A DNA stretch of 64,000 nt from Aquabacterium commune (lineage in GTDB: Bacteria > Pseudomonadota > Gammaproteobacteria > Burkholderiales > Burkholderiaceae_C): positions 1-64,000 of the forward strand of contig NZ_SNXW01000009.1 of NCBI RefSeq assembly GCF_004362855.1, in the 5' to 3' direction. The notes beneath the pieces are model-generated. The model worked only from the letters and a program-made list of their open reading frames with translations, had not been told where the DNA came from and searched no databases. Below, piece by piece: positions 1 through 10,283 of this stretch (positions within the stretch are counted from its first letter, which is position 1; each line of letters opens with the position of its first letter). A program made the translations under genes and the position numbers.

Positions 1-95
1 AACGCCAACCCATCAACCACCAACGCAGGATCAGTTAACCTGCAAACCCCTGGACCTTTCTCCAACTGATTGGTATGGCAAGAGGGGGCAGGTCA
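1..95. mobile_element. possible terminal end of an IS3-family-like insertion sequence (partial)
   Basis: The first ~92 bases are clearly less G+C-rich than the rest of the window and encode nothing recognisable. Read leftward from position 95, the minus strand begins TGACCTGCCCCC, which resembles the TG-starting terminal inverted repeats of IS3-family elements. It abuts the last codon of the esterase and supplies its TGA stop. A short inverted repeat, GCAGG at 25-29 and CCTGC at 39-43, lies inside. No transposase is visible because the window ends here, so this is an inference from end similarity and from the truncated neighbour. Confidence 0.3.
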
Positions 96-722
96 GTGCC
101 AGTCCACGGTGTAGCCCAGGCCGCGCAAATGGTCACGGGCCGCAGCGCCCCGTGCGGGCACGACCACGTCGTCGGCATCGCCATGGGCCATGAAGATGGG
201 CGTGTGCTGGTTGGCCGGGTGGCGCTCGGCTGCGGTGGTGTCGAGCAAGGGCAGGTAGCCCGACAGCGCGATCAGGCCCGCCAGTCGGTGCGGGTTGCGC
301 AGGCCAGCCATCAGCGTCATGGCGCAGCCCTGCGAGAAGCCCATGAGCACGATGCGGTCGCTGGGGATGCCGCGGTCGATCTCGCGCTGGACCAGGCCGT
401 CGATCCAGCCTTGTGCGCGGCGCAGCGTGGCCTCGTCTTCGCGGCGTGGGCCGCTGTGGCCCGAGGTGTCGCTGTGCGGCACGGGCAGGATGTCGTACCA
501 GGCGGGCATCTCATGCCCGCCGTTGAGGCTCACCGGCATCACCGGGGCGCTGGGCAGCACGAAGCGCAGGCCGCCGTCTGCGCCGAGGCCAGGCACACCG
601 CTGAAGTCGAGCTCCTGGCAGAAGGGCGCGAAGTCGCTGCCATCGGCACCCAGGCCGTGCAGGACGATGAGGCTGGCGGTTGGCGCGGGGCCGGTGGCGA
701 GTTCCTGGATCTGGAGGTTCAT
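93..722 (-). CDS. carboxylesterase/phospholipase family alpha/beta hydrolase, truncated at the C-terminus
   Basis: This 209-residue protein belongs to the small carboxylesterase/lysophospholipase family, cytosolic serine hydrolases acting on short esters or lysophospholipids. An HGLGADGSD oxyanion-hole segment lies near residue 22. The nucleophile Ser130 sits in GFSQG (128-132), and the acid Asp184 in HGDADDVV. In the family, a TxWHxYxMxH segment carrying the catalytic His follows. Here the protein stops right after VDWH (209), so the catalytic His and the last helix are missing. The stop codon belongs to the DNA at 1-95 that resembles an insertion-sequence end. The gene therefore looks disrupted at its 3' end and is probably inactive, although the reading frame up to that point is intact. 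Confidence 0.8.
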   Translation of the reverse strand: MNLQIQELATGPAPTASLIVLHGLGADGSDFAPFCQELDFSGVPGLGADGGLRFVLPSAPVMPVSLNGGHEMPAWYDILPVPHSDTSGHSGPRREDEATLRRAQGWIDGLVQREIDRGIPSDRIVLMGFSQGCAMTLMAGLRNPHRLAGLIALSGYLPLLDTTAAERHPANQHTPIFMAHGDADDVVVPARGAAARDHLRGLGYTVDWH

Positions 723-771
723 GCGCGCATCTTCGCCGAATTCGCCGCGTCCGCCGAGGCCCAGGGGCGCC

Positions 772-1683
772 TCAGGCCAGCCACTCGATGCCCGGCAGCT
801 GCGCGCATTCGCTGCGCATGATCTCGGCCATGTCCTGCATGTAGGGGCGGCTGGCCAGGGCCTTGGGGCAGATGGCGTGCAGCGCGCTCCACAGGCCTTT
901 CGGGCCGATGCGCAGGCCTTGCACGTAGTCGTGCGAGAGGTAGCTTTGCAGGCCCCAGCTGGGCAGGGCGGCCACGCCGCGGCGGCTGGCGGCCAGTTGC
1001 ACGATGGCCACCGTGAGCTCGGCGGTGCGGCGCTGCACCTGCACGCCGGCAGGCTGCAGCACTTCGCGGATGAGGTCGATGCGGGCCTCGGGCACCGGGT
1101 AGGTGATGAGGGTTTCGCCAGCGAAGTCGCACGCGCTGAGGTGGCGCTTGTGGCGCAGCGGGTGGTCGTTGGCCAGCACGGCCAGGATCTCGAAGCGGAA
1201 CAGCGGCAGCACGTGCCAGGGGCGCTGCGCCTTCGGTGGTGTGCCGATGACGAGGTCGGCGCGGCCTTCTTTCAGCAAGGCGATGGGGTCGGCGTGGAAG
1301 CCGGCCACCAGGTCCACCTCGACACCGGGCCAGCGCTGGCGGAAGCGGTGCATCACGGGCATGAGCCAGTCGAAGCAGGTGTGGCATTCCAGCGCGATGC
1401 GCAGCTCGCCCGTGGCCTGGCCGTTGAGCTGCTGCAGGTCGCGCTCGGCGGCTTGCACCTCGGCCAGCACGGTGCGCGCCAGGGCCAGCAGGCGTTCGCC
1501 GGCGGGCAGGAAGCGCAGGCCTTGCGGGGTGCGCTCGAACAGCGGCAGGCCGTGGTGCGCCTCCAGCCCGCGGATCTGGTGCGACAGGGCCGACTGGCTC
1601 AGGTGCACGCGCTCGGCGGCGGTGGCCAGCTTGCCGGTGTCGGCGATGGCCACGAGGGAGCGCAAGTGCCGAAGGTCGATCAT
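772..1683 (-). CDS. metR: MetR-type LysR-family transcriptional regulator
   Basis: A 303-residue LysR-type regulator with an N-terminal winged helix-turn-helix (about residues 2-60) and a C-terminal effector domain. The segment ECHTCFDWLMP (99-109) is typical of MetR, the homocysteine-responsive activator of methionine synthase genes, and separates it from generic LysR proteins. A target, metE, lies 4.4 kb to the right behind a good MetR-type palindrome (5941-5969). metR and metE are usually adjacent; here a hydrolase and an efflux operon sit between them. The ATG at 1683 puts MIDLRHLRSL at the N-terminus, as expected for the family. A one-mismatch MetR-like site (1714-1726) upstream suggests autoregulation. 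Confidence 0.88.
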   Translation of the reverse strand: MIDLRHLRSLVAIADTGKLATAAERVHLSQSALSHQIRGLEAHHGLPLFERTPQGLRFLPAGERLLALARTVLAEVQAAERDLQQLNGQATGELRIALECHTCFDWLMPVMHRFRQRWPGVEVDLVAGFHADPIALLKEGRADLVIGTPPKAQRPWHVLPLFRFEILAVLANDHPLRHKRHLSACDFAGETLITYPVPEARIDLIREVLQPAGVQVQRRTAELTVAIVQLAASRRGVAALPSWGLQSYLSHDYVQGLRIGPKGLWSALHAICPKALASRPYMQDMAEIMRSECAQLPGIEWLA

Positions 1684-1713
1684 GAGCCGTTTGTGTCAAG
1701 GATGTGAAGTACC

Positions 1714-1726
1714 TGCATTCTATTCA
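1714..1726. promoter_or_regulatory. candidate MetR binding site in the metR/hydrolase divergent region
   Basis: On the minus strand this reads TGAATAGAATGCA, one mismatch from the MetR consensus TGAA-N5-TTCA. It lies 31 bases upstream of the metR start codon and between the divergent genes. LysR-type regulators commonly bind near their own promoters. It is a single short match, so support is modest. Confidence 0.35.
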
Positions 1727-1785
1727 TGTGGATGCTGCTGCGGCACAATGAGGCGCCCTTCTTGCCAACCCTCGCTGGAGATCCC

Positions 1786-2463
1786 ATGGGTCAGATGATC
1801 GACGTGCCGCGCCCCGATGGCGCCACCCTGCCTGCTTACCTGGCCGAGGCGCCCGGGGCCACGGCATCCACCCCTGCCATCGTCCTCGTCCAGGAGTGGT
1901 GGGGCCTCAATGGCCACATCCGCGAGGTGGCCGACCGCCTGGCCGCCACGGGCCACACCGTGCTGTCGCCCGACCTCTACCGCGGCCGCCAGACGACCGA
2001 TGCCGACGAGGCCGGCCGCCTGATGAACGGGTTGGATTTCATGGACGCCACGCACCAGGACCTCGCGGCTTGTGTGGCCTGGCTGGGCCAGGGCGGGCGC
2101 AAGGTCGGCATCATGGGGTTCTGCATGGGCGGTGCGCTCACCGTGGCCGCGGCCGTGCACGTGCCTGGGTTGTCGGCGGCGGTGTGCTTCTACGGGATCC
2201 CGCCGAAAGAGGTGGCCGACCCGTCGCGCATCCGCATCCCCTTCCAGGGCCATTTCGCCATGGCCGACACCTGGTGCACACCGGCCGCGGCCGCGTCCCT
2301 GCAGCAGGCCATGCAAGGCGAGGGCCAGTCGCCCGAGGTGTTCCATTACCCCGCGCAGCACGCCTTCTTCAACCACAGCCGGCCCGAGGTGCACGATGCC
2401 GATTGCGCGGCGCAGGCCTGGTCGCGCATGTCGGCGTTCTGGCAGAGGCACCTGTCGGCTTGA
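1786..2463 (+). CDS. dienelactone hydrolase family protein
   Basis: A 225-residue alpha/beta hydrolase of the dienelactone hydrolase family; classical members open dienelactones in chloroaromatic degradation, but most chromosomal members have no assigned substrate. The nucleophile Cys113 lies in GFCMGG (111-116), Glu37 in QEWWG (36-40), and the rest of the triad is probably Asp161 and His192. The region around Asp161 (HFAMADTWC) differs from the usual G-x-x-D-x-x-V pattern, so substrate choice may differ. The ATG at 1786 has a GGAG motif 6 bases upstream; an in-frame ATG at 1726 would add 20 residues that do not fit the family. It is divergent from metR. Confidence 0.85.
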   Translation: MGQMIDVPRPDGATLPAYLAEAPGATASTPAIVLVQEWWGLNGHIREVADRLAATGHTVLSPDLYRGRQTTDADEAGRLMNGLDFMDATHQDLAACVAWLGQGGRKVGIMGFCMGGALTVAAAVHVPGLSAAVCFYGIPPKEVADPSRIRIPFQGHFAMADTWCTPAAAASLQQAMQGEGQSPEVFHYPAQHAFFNHSRPEVHDADCAAQAWSRMSAFWQRHLSA

Positions 2464-2521
2464 TCTGGGTCGGTGCCGGGGCGGTGTGGCTTCGTGATAC
2501 CTTGGTGTCTTCACTGGCTTC

Positions 2522-3879
2522 ATGGTCTGCACGATGAAGGTGTTCTCCTGGCGCGTGGCCCAGTGGGGTCTGTGGGCCCTGCTGGCCGTGGGCGCTTTCC
2601 TGGCATGGCGCACGTTCATGCCCGCCCGCACCGACGCGGTCTCGCTGGTGCGTGCACCCCTGGTGCGCACCGTGCAGTTCAGCGCGCGCGTCAAGACCCC
2701 GGCGCGGGTGGAACTTGGCGCGACGCTGACGGCCCGTGTGGCCAAGGTGCGGGTGCAGGAAGGCGATGCCGTGCGTGCTGGCGACGCGCTGGTTGAACTC
2801 GAAGCCGAAGAGCCCCGCGCCGCCCTGGCGCAGGCCGAGGCCAGTTGGCAGCAGGCGCGCGCCCGCCTGGAGAGCCAGTCGGCGCTGTCATTGCCCACGG
2901 CGCAGGCCAGCCTGGCCCAGGCCGATGCCAACCTGCAGGCCGCCGAGCGTGACCTCGTGCGCACCCAGGAGCTGGTGGCGCAGAAGTTCTACAGCCAGCA
3001 AAAGCTCGACGAGTCGAAGCGCGCGGTCGATGTGGCCCGTGCCCTGCGCGATGTGGCGCGTGTGCAAACGCAGGCCAACGGCCGCACGGGCGCTGAGCGC
3101 GCCAACGCCCAGGCGCAGTTCGAGGCCGCGCGTGCGACGGTGGAGGCCGCGCGGGCCAAGCTGGCCCAGTACACCTTGCGCGCGCCGGGGCCGGGCCGGG
3201 TGCTGGTGCGCAGCGTCGAGCCCGGCCAGATCGTGCAGGCCGGCAAGGCCTTGCTGACGGTGGCCGTGCAGGGGCCGCTGGAGCTGCAGGCCCAGGTGGA
3301 CGAGCGCTTCCTGGCGCAGCTGCAGCCGAAGCAGCGCGCACGCGTGCTGGCCGATGCCTACCCCGAGCGCCCCTTCGATGCCCTGGTGGACCGCCTCGCG
3401 CCGTCGGTGAACGCGCAAAGCGGTTCGGTCGAAGTCACCTTGGTGGTGGCCGGCCCGCCTGACACGCGCCCCGACACCGGCCCCGACACCCGCCCCGATT
3501 TCCTGCGCGAGGACATGACCTTGTCCGTCGAGGTGCTCACCGGCGAGCGGCGAGAGGCCCGCGTCCTGCCTTTGCGAGCCTTGCGCGCAACCGCTGCCGC
3601 CGCGGCACCGGCCGATCCGCGCGATGGTGCGGCCACGGGCGCCGTGCTGGTCGCCGAAGGGGGCCGTGCCGTGGTGCGCGAGCTCAAGCTGGGCCTGCGC
3701 ACCCTGTCCGAGGTGGAGGTGCTTTCCGGCCTGCAGGACGATGACCTGGTCCTGCTCGACCCGACCCTGACGCCGGGTGTGCGGGTGCGCGCCCGCCGTG
3801 TGGAGACTGCGTCCACCGCGCGCAAGGCGGCCGACACCGGCGAGACCTTCGGCAATGCCGTCAGCCAGGGGTTCTCGCG

Positions 3880-3883
<4 letters not shown>
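2522..3883 (+). CDS. HlyD/MacA-type periplasmic adaptor (membrane fusion protein)
   Basis: A 453-residue adaptor subunit of a tripartite-type efflux ABC system. An N-terminal membrane anchor (about 12-30) is followed by the first lipoyl half (65-98), a long Ala/Gln/Arg-rich coiled coil (about 98-215), the second lipoyl half (around 215-250) and beta-barrel/membrane-proximal domains. A PDTRPDTGPDTR stretch is encoded by a 12-bp tandem repeat at 3461-3496. It is the first gene of an operon with the permease (TTG start overlapping this stop) and the ATPase. No outer-membrane channel gene is next to it. The substrate is unknown; macrolides, lipids or peptides are possible by family analogy. An ATG at 2534 is an alternative start; neither has a strong ribosome-binding site. 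Confidence 0.85.
3461..3496. repeat. 12-bp tandem repeat, three copies, in the adaptor gene
   Basis: Three consecutive 12-mers begin at 3461, 3473 and 3485: GACACGCGCCCC, GACACCGGCCCC and GACACCCGCCCC. They encode a DTRP/DTGP/DTRP loop. Copy-number change would keep the frame. Confidence 0.85.
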
Positions 3884-5108
<1,225 letters not shown>

Positions 5109-5112
<4 letters not shown>

Positions 5113-5951
5113 GCGAGGCCATGGCACTCCCCAAGCGCATCACCGCCAACCCAACAGCCAGCCCATCGGCCAACCCATCGGCCCGCCAGATGGGCGCCGA
5201 GCTGGTCCAGCTCAGTGGCATCCGCAAGGTGTACAACGCTGGCCAGCCCAACGAGATCGAGGTGCTGCACGGCCTGGACCTGCGCATCCGCCAGGGCGAG
5301 TTCGCCGCCCTCATCGGCCCGTCTGGCTCGGGCAAAAGCACCTTGCTCAATGTGCTGGGCCTGCTGGAGCGCGCCAGCGCCGGCGAGTACGTGCTGGCCG
5401 GGAAGGCCGTCAGTGCGCTCGATGACGATGGCCTCACGCGCCTGCGCCGCGACACGCTGGGCTTCGTCTTCCAGTTCCACCACCTGCTGCCCGCGTTCTC
5501 GGCCGAAGAGAACGTGACCATGCCCGCCCGGGTGCGCGATGGCGTGGTCACCCCGCAAGCCCGTGCTCGTGCGCGCGAGTTGCTTGATGCGGTGGGCCTG
5601 GCCCATGCGATGGACCGGACGCCCGCGCAGCTCTCGGGTGGCATGCAACAGCGTGTGGCCATCGCGCGGGCCTTGATGCTGCAGCCGGCCTTGGTGCTGG
5701 CCGACGAGCCCACCGGCAATCTGGACACCGCCTCGTCCAACGAGGTGTTCGGCCTGATGCGCCGCATCCACGACGAGGTGGGCACGTCCTTCCTCGTGGT
5801 CACGCACGACCCGCGCCTGGCCGCGCGCTGCGACCGCGTCATCGAGCTGGTGGACGGCCACATCGACCGCGATGGCCCGATCTCTGCGAGCACATCGATG
5901 CCCTCATCGCCACCTTCATTGCCACCTTCATTGCCACCTTCATCGACATGA
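5109..5951 (+). CDS. MacB/LolD-type ABC transporter ATP-binding protein
   Basis: The cytoplasmic ATPase of the efflux system, 280 residues from the GTG that overlaps the permease stop, or 276 from the ATG at 5121. It has Walker A (GPSGSGKST), Q-loop, signature LSGGMQQR, Walker B with ADEPTGNLD, and a switch histidine in VVTHDPR, all intact. Both ends carry low-complexity tails absent from typical LolD/MacB ATPases: an N-terminal Asn/Pro/Ser segment and a C-terminal SLPPSLPPS segment. Each is encoded by a three-copy 12-bp repeat. The stop codon lies inside the palindrome that appears to control metE, so this operon runs up to the metE control region. Confidence 0.9.
5145..5180. repeat. 12-bp tandem repeat, three copies, 5' end of the ATPase gene
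   Basis: Units GCCAACCCAACA, GCCAGCCCATCG and GCCAACCCATCG start at 5145, 5157 and 5169. They encode the [12 protein letters not shown] linker ahead of the conserved ATPase domain. Confidence 0.85.
5909..5944. repeat. 12-bp tandem repeat, three copies, 3' end of the ATPase gene
   Basis: GCCACCTTCATT occurs at 5909 and 5921 and, with one change (last base C), at 5933. In frame it encodes the SLPPSLPPS tail of the ATPase. It abuts the MetR-type palindrome. Confidence 0.9.
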
Positions 5952-5969
5952 ATTGAATTCAAGTCGATG
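5941..5969. promoter_or_regulatory. MetR-type operator palindrome upstream of metE
   Basis: A 29-bp imperfect palindrome with CATCGAC at 5941-5947, the core TGAATTGAATTCA at 5949-5961 and GTCGATG at 5963-5969. The core fits TGAA-N5-TTCA, the MetR recognition pattern. It overlaps the stop codon of the ABC ATPase gene and ends 108 bases before the metE ATG, a sensible position for an activator of metE. No T-run follows, which argues against it being only a terminator hairpin. Confidence 0.65.
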
Positions 5970-6077
5970 TGAAAACATCTCGCTTGATTCATGTGGTGCC
6001 GCTGGCCACACTGCCTGCCATCGCCCCGCCTGACGTGGGGCCTGGACACACGCCGAACAAGGCACAGAAGGCAGCAC

Positions 6078-8375
6078 ATGACACACGCACACACCCTGGG
6101 ATTCCCGCGCATGGGCGCGCACCGCGAGCTGAAGTTCGCCCTGGAAAGCTTCTGGCGCGGCGACAGCAGCGAGGCGCAACTGCGCGACACCGGCCGCACC
6201 CTGCGCCAGCGCCACTGGGCCTTGCAGCGTGAGGCGGGCCTGGCCCAGGTGGCCGTGGGCGACTTCGCCTGGTACGACACCACGCTCACGCTCGCGGCCA
6301 CACTGGGCGCCTTGCCCGCACGCTTCGGTTTCGACGCCAAGCGCCTGACGCTGTCGCAGTACTTCGAACTGGCCCGTGGTCGCGCCGACCAGCCCGCCAT
6401 GGAGATGACCAAGTGGTTCGACACCAACTACCACTACCTCGTGCCCGAGCTGAGCGCGGACACCGCCTTTGACGGCGGCGTGGACTGGTTGTTCGACGAG
6501 GTCGATGAGGCGCTGGCCCAGGGCCTTGTGCCCAAGCCCGTCATCCTGGGGCCCATCAGCTTCCTGTGGCTGTCCAAGGTGCATGGCGCCCAGTCCGCCG
6601 CCAGCGCGGGTTTTGACCGCCTCAGCCTGCTGCCCCGCCTGGTGCAGGCCTACCGCCGCCTCCTCGCGGGCTTCCAGCAGCGCGGTGTGCAGTGGGTGCA
6701 GGTGGATGAGCCCGTGCTTTGCCTGGACCTGCCTGCCGACTGGCTGGCCGCCTTCCAGCCCGCGTACGACGAGCTGGCCACGCCCGGCCTGAAGCTGCTG
6801 CTGGCCACCTATTTCGACACCGCGGCCGACCACGCCGTGTTGGCCGCACAGCTGCCGGTGCAGGGCTTCCACATCGACCTGGTGCGGGCGCCGCAGCAGC
6901 TCGACGCGTGGCTGGCCGCGCTGCCGCCGCAGGCGGTGTTGTCGGTGGGCGTGGTCGATGGGCGCAACATCTGGCGCAGCGACCTGGGCCGCATCCTGGC
7001 GTGGCTGCAGCCTTTGCAAGCGCGCTTGGGCGATCGCCTGTGGATCGCGCCCTCGTGCTCGCTGTTGCACGTGCCGGTGACGCTGGCCCACGAGGTCAAG
7101 CTCGATGCCGAGGTGCGCAGCTGGCTGGCCTTCGCCACCGAAAAAATCGGTGAGTTGAAGGTGCTGGCCCAAGGCTTGCGCGACGGTGTTGACAGCGTGG
7201 CCGAGGCCCTGCAAGCCAATGCCCAGGCCCTGGCCGCGCGCCGCGCCTCGGGCCGCGTGACCAACCCCGTGGTGCAAAAGCGCCTGCAGCGCATCAGCGC
7301 CGACATGGCCCAGCGCCACAGCCCCTTCGTGCAGCGCCAGGCCGCGCAGCGCGAGGCCCTGCAGCTGCCACCGCTGCCCACCACCACCATCGGCTCCTTC
7401 CCGCAGACGGCCGAGATCCGCCAGGCCCGTGCCGCCTGGCGCCGTGGTGAGCTCAGCGCCACCGACTACCTGCAGCGCATGCGCGCCGAGATCGAGGCCG
7501 TGGTGCGCAAGCAGGAAGAGCTCGGTCTGGACGTGCTGGTGCACGGCGAGGCCGAGCGCAACGACATGGTCGAGTACTTCGGCGAGCAGCTCTGGGGCTA
7601 CGCCTTCACCGACAACGGCTGGGTGCAAAGCTATGGCTCGCGCTGCGTGAAGCCGCCGGTGCTCTACGGCGATGTCTTCCGGCCCGAGGCGATGACGGTG
7701 GAGACCACACGCTACGCCCAGTCGCTGACCACGCGGCACATGAAGGGCATGTTGACCGGCCCGGTGACGATGCTGCAATGGTCCTTCGTGCGCGATGACC
7801 AGCCGCGCGACACCACCGCGCTGCAGCTCGCGCTGGCCATCCGCGACGAGGTGAGCGACCTGGAGCAGGCTGGCATCCGCATCGTCCAGATCGACGAACC
7901 GGCCTTCCGCGAAGGCTTGCCGCTGCGCCGCACGGACTGGCCGCGCTATCTCGATTGGGCGGTACAGGCCTTCAAGGTCTCGGCCTGCAGCGTGCGCGAC
8001 GACACCCAGATCCACACGCACATGTGCTACTCGGAGTTCAACGACATCCTGCCGGCCATCGCCGCGCTCGACGCCGACGTCATCACCATCGAGACCTCGC
8101 GCTCGGCCATGGAACTGCTCGACGGCTTCGGTGCCTTCGATTACCCCAACGAGATCGGCCCCGGTGTGTACGACATCCACTCGCCGCGCGTGCCTTCGGT
8201 CGATGCCATGGTGCGCCTGCTGCAACGTGCCGCCGAGGTGATCCCGGCCGAGCGGCTGTGGGTCAACCCCGACTGCGGCCTCAAGACCCGCGGCTGGCCG
8301 GAAACCGAAGCGGCCTTGCGCAACATGGTGCAGGCGGCGCAGCGCTTGCGTGAAGGATCCGCGCTGGCGGCGTGA
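6078..8375 (+). CDS. metE: cobalamin-independent methionine synthase
   Basis: 5-methyltetrahydropteroyltriglutamate-homocysteine methyltransferase, 765 residues, the B12-independent last step of methionine synthesis in the cytoplasm. The N-terminal half starts [13 protein letters not shown]. The C-terminal catalytic barrel contains the zinc ligands His648 and Cys650 (HTHMC), Glu672 and Cys733 (NPDCGLKTR), matching E. coli His641, Cys643, Glu665 and Cys726. The ATG at 6078 has AGAAGG 6-11 bases upstream; earlier in-frame starts would add a non-homologous extension. The leader (5970-6077) contains a small hairpin (GCCCC 6023-6027, GGGGC 6037-6041). No cobalamin riboswitch is recognisable. Control is probably by MetR through the palindrome at 5941-5969. 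Confidence 0.95.
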   Translation: MTHAHTLGFPRMGAHRELKFALESFWRGDSSEAQLRDTGRTLRQRHWALQREAGLAQVAVGDFAWYDTTLTLAATLGALPARFGFDAKRLTLSQYFELARGRADQPAMEMTKWFDTNYHYLVPELSADTAFDGGVDWLFDEVDEALAQGLVPKPVILGPISFLWLSKVHGAQSAASAGFDRLSLLPRLVQAYRRLLAGFQQRGVQWVQVDEPVLCLDLPADWLAAFQPAYDELATPGLKLLLATYFDTAADHAVLAAQLPVQGFHIDLVRAPQQLDAWLAALPPQAVLSVGVVDGRNIWRSDLGRILAWLQPLQARLGDRLWIAPSCSLLHVPVTLAHEVKLDAEVRSWLAFATEKIGELKVLAQGLRDGVDSVAEALQANAQALAARRASGRVTNPVVQKRLQRISADMAQRHSPFVQRQAAQREALQLPPLPTTTIGSFPQTAEIRQARAAWRRGELSATDYLQRMRAEIEAVVRKQEELGLDVLVHGEAERNDMVEYFGEQLWGYAFTDNGWVQSYGSRCVKPPVLYGDVFRPEAMTVETTRYAQSLTTRHMKGMLTGPVTMLQWSFVRDDQPRDTTALQLALAIRDEVSDLEQAGIRIVQIDEPAFREGLPLRRTDWPRYLDWAVQAFKVSACSVRDDTQIHTHMCYSEFNDILPAIAALDADVITIETSRSAMELLDGFGAFDYPNEIGPGVYDIHSPRVPSVDAMVRLLQRAAEVIPAERLWVNPDCGLKTRGWPETEAALRNMVQAAQRLREGSALAA

Positions 8376-8464
8376 GCCGACGCAGGTTGGCCGCTGAGCG
8401 ATGTCACACACGCTCACCTTTGCTTGAGGGGGATGTCACGCTGCACCCATGGGCTGACGCTACA

Positions 8465-8494
8465 TTGGCACCGACACACAAAGACCGGTGCCAA
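8465..8494. promoter_or_regulatory. 30-bp palindrome directly upstream of the DUF1800 start codon
   Basis: A perfect 9-bp inverted repeat: TTGGCACCG at 8465-8473 and CGGTGCCAA at 8486-8494, with a 12-base spacer. It ends one base before the ATG at 8496. It could be an operator for an unidentified dimeric regulator, or an mRNA hairpin covering the ribosome-binding region, since no good Shine-Dalgarno sequence is otherwise visible. Confidence 0.6.
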
Positions 8495-8495
8495 C

Positions 8496-10271
8496 ATGAC
8501 AGAACACAGGGAATCACAGGGGCGTGACCTCGGCGCACCGCCTGCCAGCGCGGCGCCGTCTGCCGGTGAGCGCCATCTGGCCTGGCCTGCCGCGGTCACG
8601 TTGACGGCCATGGCCCCCTTGGCGGGATGCGGTGGCGGCGGGGGGGACCCAGCGCCTGCGCCTGCGCCCACGGACGACCCGCAAGTCCTGGCCGGCACCA
8701 CCGCCTTGCTGCCGGAAGAGGATGCCGCGCGTTTCCTGGGCCAGGCGGCCTTGTCGGCGCCCATGGCCGAGGTGACCCGCCTGGTCAATGGCGGCTTGAA
8801 TTACAAGGCCTGGCTCGACGAGCAATTCGCCAAGCCCGCGCGCACCGACAGCGCCACGGCCCTCAACGGCCGCACCGCTTTCCAACTGGCGCTGGACCAG
8901 GGCGCGCTGGCGTTGGACGCCAGCGGGCAGAACTACGCCCACATCGGCGGTGATTTCGGGCTCGACAGCGCGCTGTGGTTCCGCCTGATCACGTCCGACG
9001 ACGTGCTGCGCCAGCGCATCGTGCTGGCCTTGTCGGAGATCTTCGTGGTTTCGCAGCGCAACATGCCCATCCCCTGGGGCCACATGGCCTGCCTGGCCTA
9101 CTGGGACCTGCTGGAGAAGCATTGCTTCGGCACCTTCCGCGAGCTGATCGAGGCCATCACCCTGTCGCCGGCCATGGGCACCTACCTCAGCCTGCGCGGC
9201 AGCCAGAAGGCCGATGCCGGCGGGCGCCGCCCCGACGAAAACTTCGCGCGCGAACTGCTGCAGCTCTTCACCATCGGCCTGGTGCGCCTGGACGACGGCG
9301 GCCAGCCCGCGGGCGGCGAAACCTACGGCATCCAGGACGTCACCGAGCTGGCGCGGGCGCTCACCGGCTGGGATTTCGACCGGCCCACCCCCCCGAGCTA
9401 CACCCTGGGCACCTTGCCGGACTACACGCGCCGCCCCATGACCCTGGTGGCCGACCGGCATGACGACGACGCCAAGGCCTTCCTGGGCCTGACACTGCCC
9501 GCCGGCGCCGGTGGCGCACAGGACCTGAAGGCCGCGCTGGACGGCATCTGCGCCCATCCGAACGTGGCGCCGTTCTTTGCCCGCCAGCTCATCCAGCGGC
9601 TGGTGTCCAGCAACCCCGAGCCCGTCCACGTGCAGCGGGTGACGCGGGTGTTCCGCGACACCGGTGGCGACCTGAAGGCCGTGATCCGCGCCGTGTTGAT
9701 GGACCCGCTGGCGCGGCGCGCCCTGTCCGGCACCGCGGCGGTGCGGCGCAGCAAGTTGCGCGAGCCCATGCTGCGCTTCGTGCAGTGGGCCCGCCTGGTC
9801 CAGTTGCGTTCCACCGACAACCGGTGGTCGGTGGGAGACCTGTCGGCCAGCGACCGGCTTGGCCAGAGCCCGCTGCGCTCACCCTCGGTCTTCAACTTCT
9901 TCCGGCCGGGTTACGTGCCTTTGAACTCCGGCGTCAGTGCCGATGGCTTTGTCGCGCCCGAGTTCCAGATCACGAACGAATCCACCGTGATCGGCTATGC
10001 CAACTTCATGCTGACGCACATCGCGGGCTCGCCCCAGCAAGGCCTGGTGGTGGATTACAGCGATTGGTTGCCCCTGGCGAGCGACCCGGCCAAGCTGGTG
10101 GACCGCCTCAACCTGCAGCTCAGCGGGCGCGCCCTGGCCGCGGCCAGCGTGGACCTCGTCACCCGGGCCGTGCGCAGCCTGCCGGCCACCAGCGCCGAGC
10201 AGCAGTTGCGCCGCGTCCAGATGGCGTTTTACCTGATGCTGGTCTCGCCCGATTACCTCGTGCAGCGCTGA
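8496..10271 (+). CDS. DUF1800 domain protein, putative exported lipoprotein
   Basis: A 591-residue DUF1800 protein. The start chosen at 8496 gives a segment with a hydrophobic stretch and a lipobox-like LAGC (Cys45) followed by a glycine run, so export and lipid attachment are likely, though the pre-sequence is long. Conserved DUF1800 stretches include NFARELLQLFTIGL and an ALTGWDF motif, and FFRPGYVP near residue 470. Family function is not established. The next gene, 12 bases on, encodes DUF1501. The two families are commonly paired in bacterial genomes, which suggests a joint extracytoplasmic role. An upstream in-frame ATG at 8424 is possible but would place the palindrome inside the gene. 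Confidence 0.85.
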   Translation: MTEHRESQGRDLGAPPASAAPSAGERHLAWPAAVTLTAMAPLAGCGGGGGDPAPAPAPTDDPQVLAGTTALLPEEDAARFLGQAALSAPMAEVTRLVNGGLNYKAWLDEQFAKPARTDSATALNGRTAFQLALDQGALALDASGQNYAHIGGDFGLDSALWFRLITSDDVLRQRIVLALSEIFVVSQRNMPIPWGHMACLAYWDLLEKHCFGTFRELIEAITLSPAMGTYLSLRGSQKADAGGRRPDENFARELLQLFTIGLVRLDDGGQPAGGETYGIQDVTELARALTGWDFDRPTPPSYTLGTLPDYTRRPMTLVADRHDDDAKAFLGLTLPAGAGGAQDLKAALDGICAHPNVAPFFARQLIQRLVSSNPEPVHVQRVTRVFRDTGGDLKAVIRAVLMDPLARRALSGTAAVRRSKLREPMLRFVQWARLVQLRSTDNRWSVGDLSASDRLGQSPLRSPSVFNFFRPGYVPLNSGVSADGFVAPEFQITNESTVIGYANFMLTHIAGSPQQGLVVDYSDWLPLASDPAKLVDRLNLQLSGRALAAASVDLVTRAVRSLPATSAEQQLRRVQMAFYLMLVSPDYLVQR

Positions 10272-10283
10272 AGGAGCCCGCCC

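Noticed and set aside
5941-5969. The 29-bp palindrome read as a terminator of the efflux operon.
   Set aside because: No T-run follows on either side and its core matches the MetR consensus, so an operator is more likely. A dual role cannot be excluded.
5970-6077. A cobalamin riboswitch upstream of metE.
   Set aside because: The leader is only about 110 bases and lacks the B12-box and other conserved parts.
5940-8417. An 825-residue minus-strand open frame opposite metE.
   Set aside because: It has no domain, is low-complexity in composition (His, Gln, Arg, Gly) and mirrors metE codon bias.
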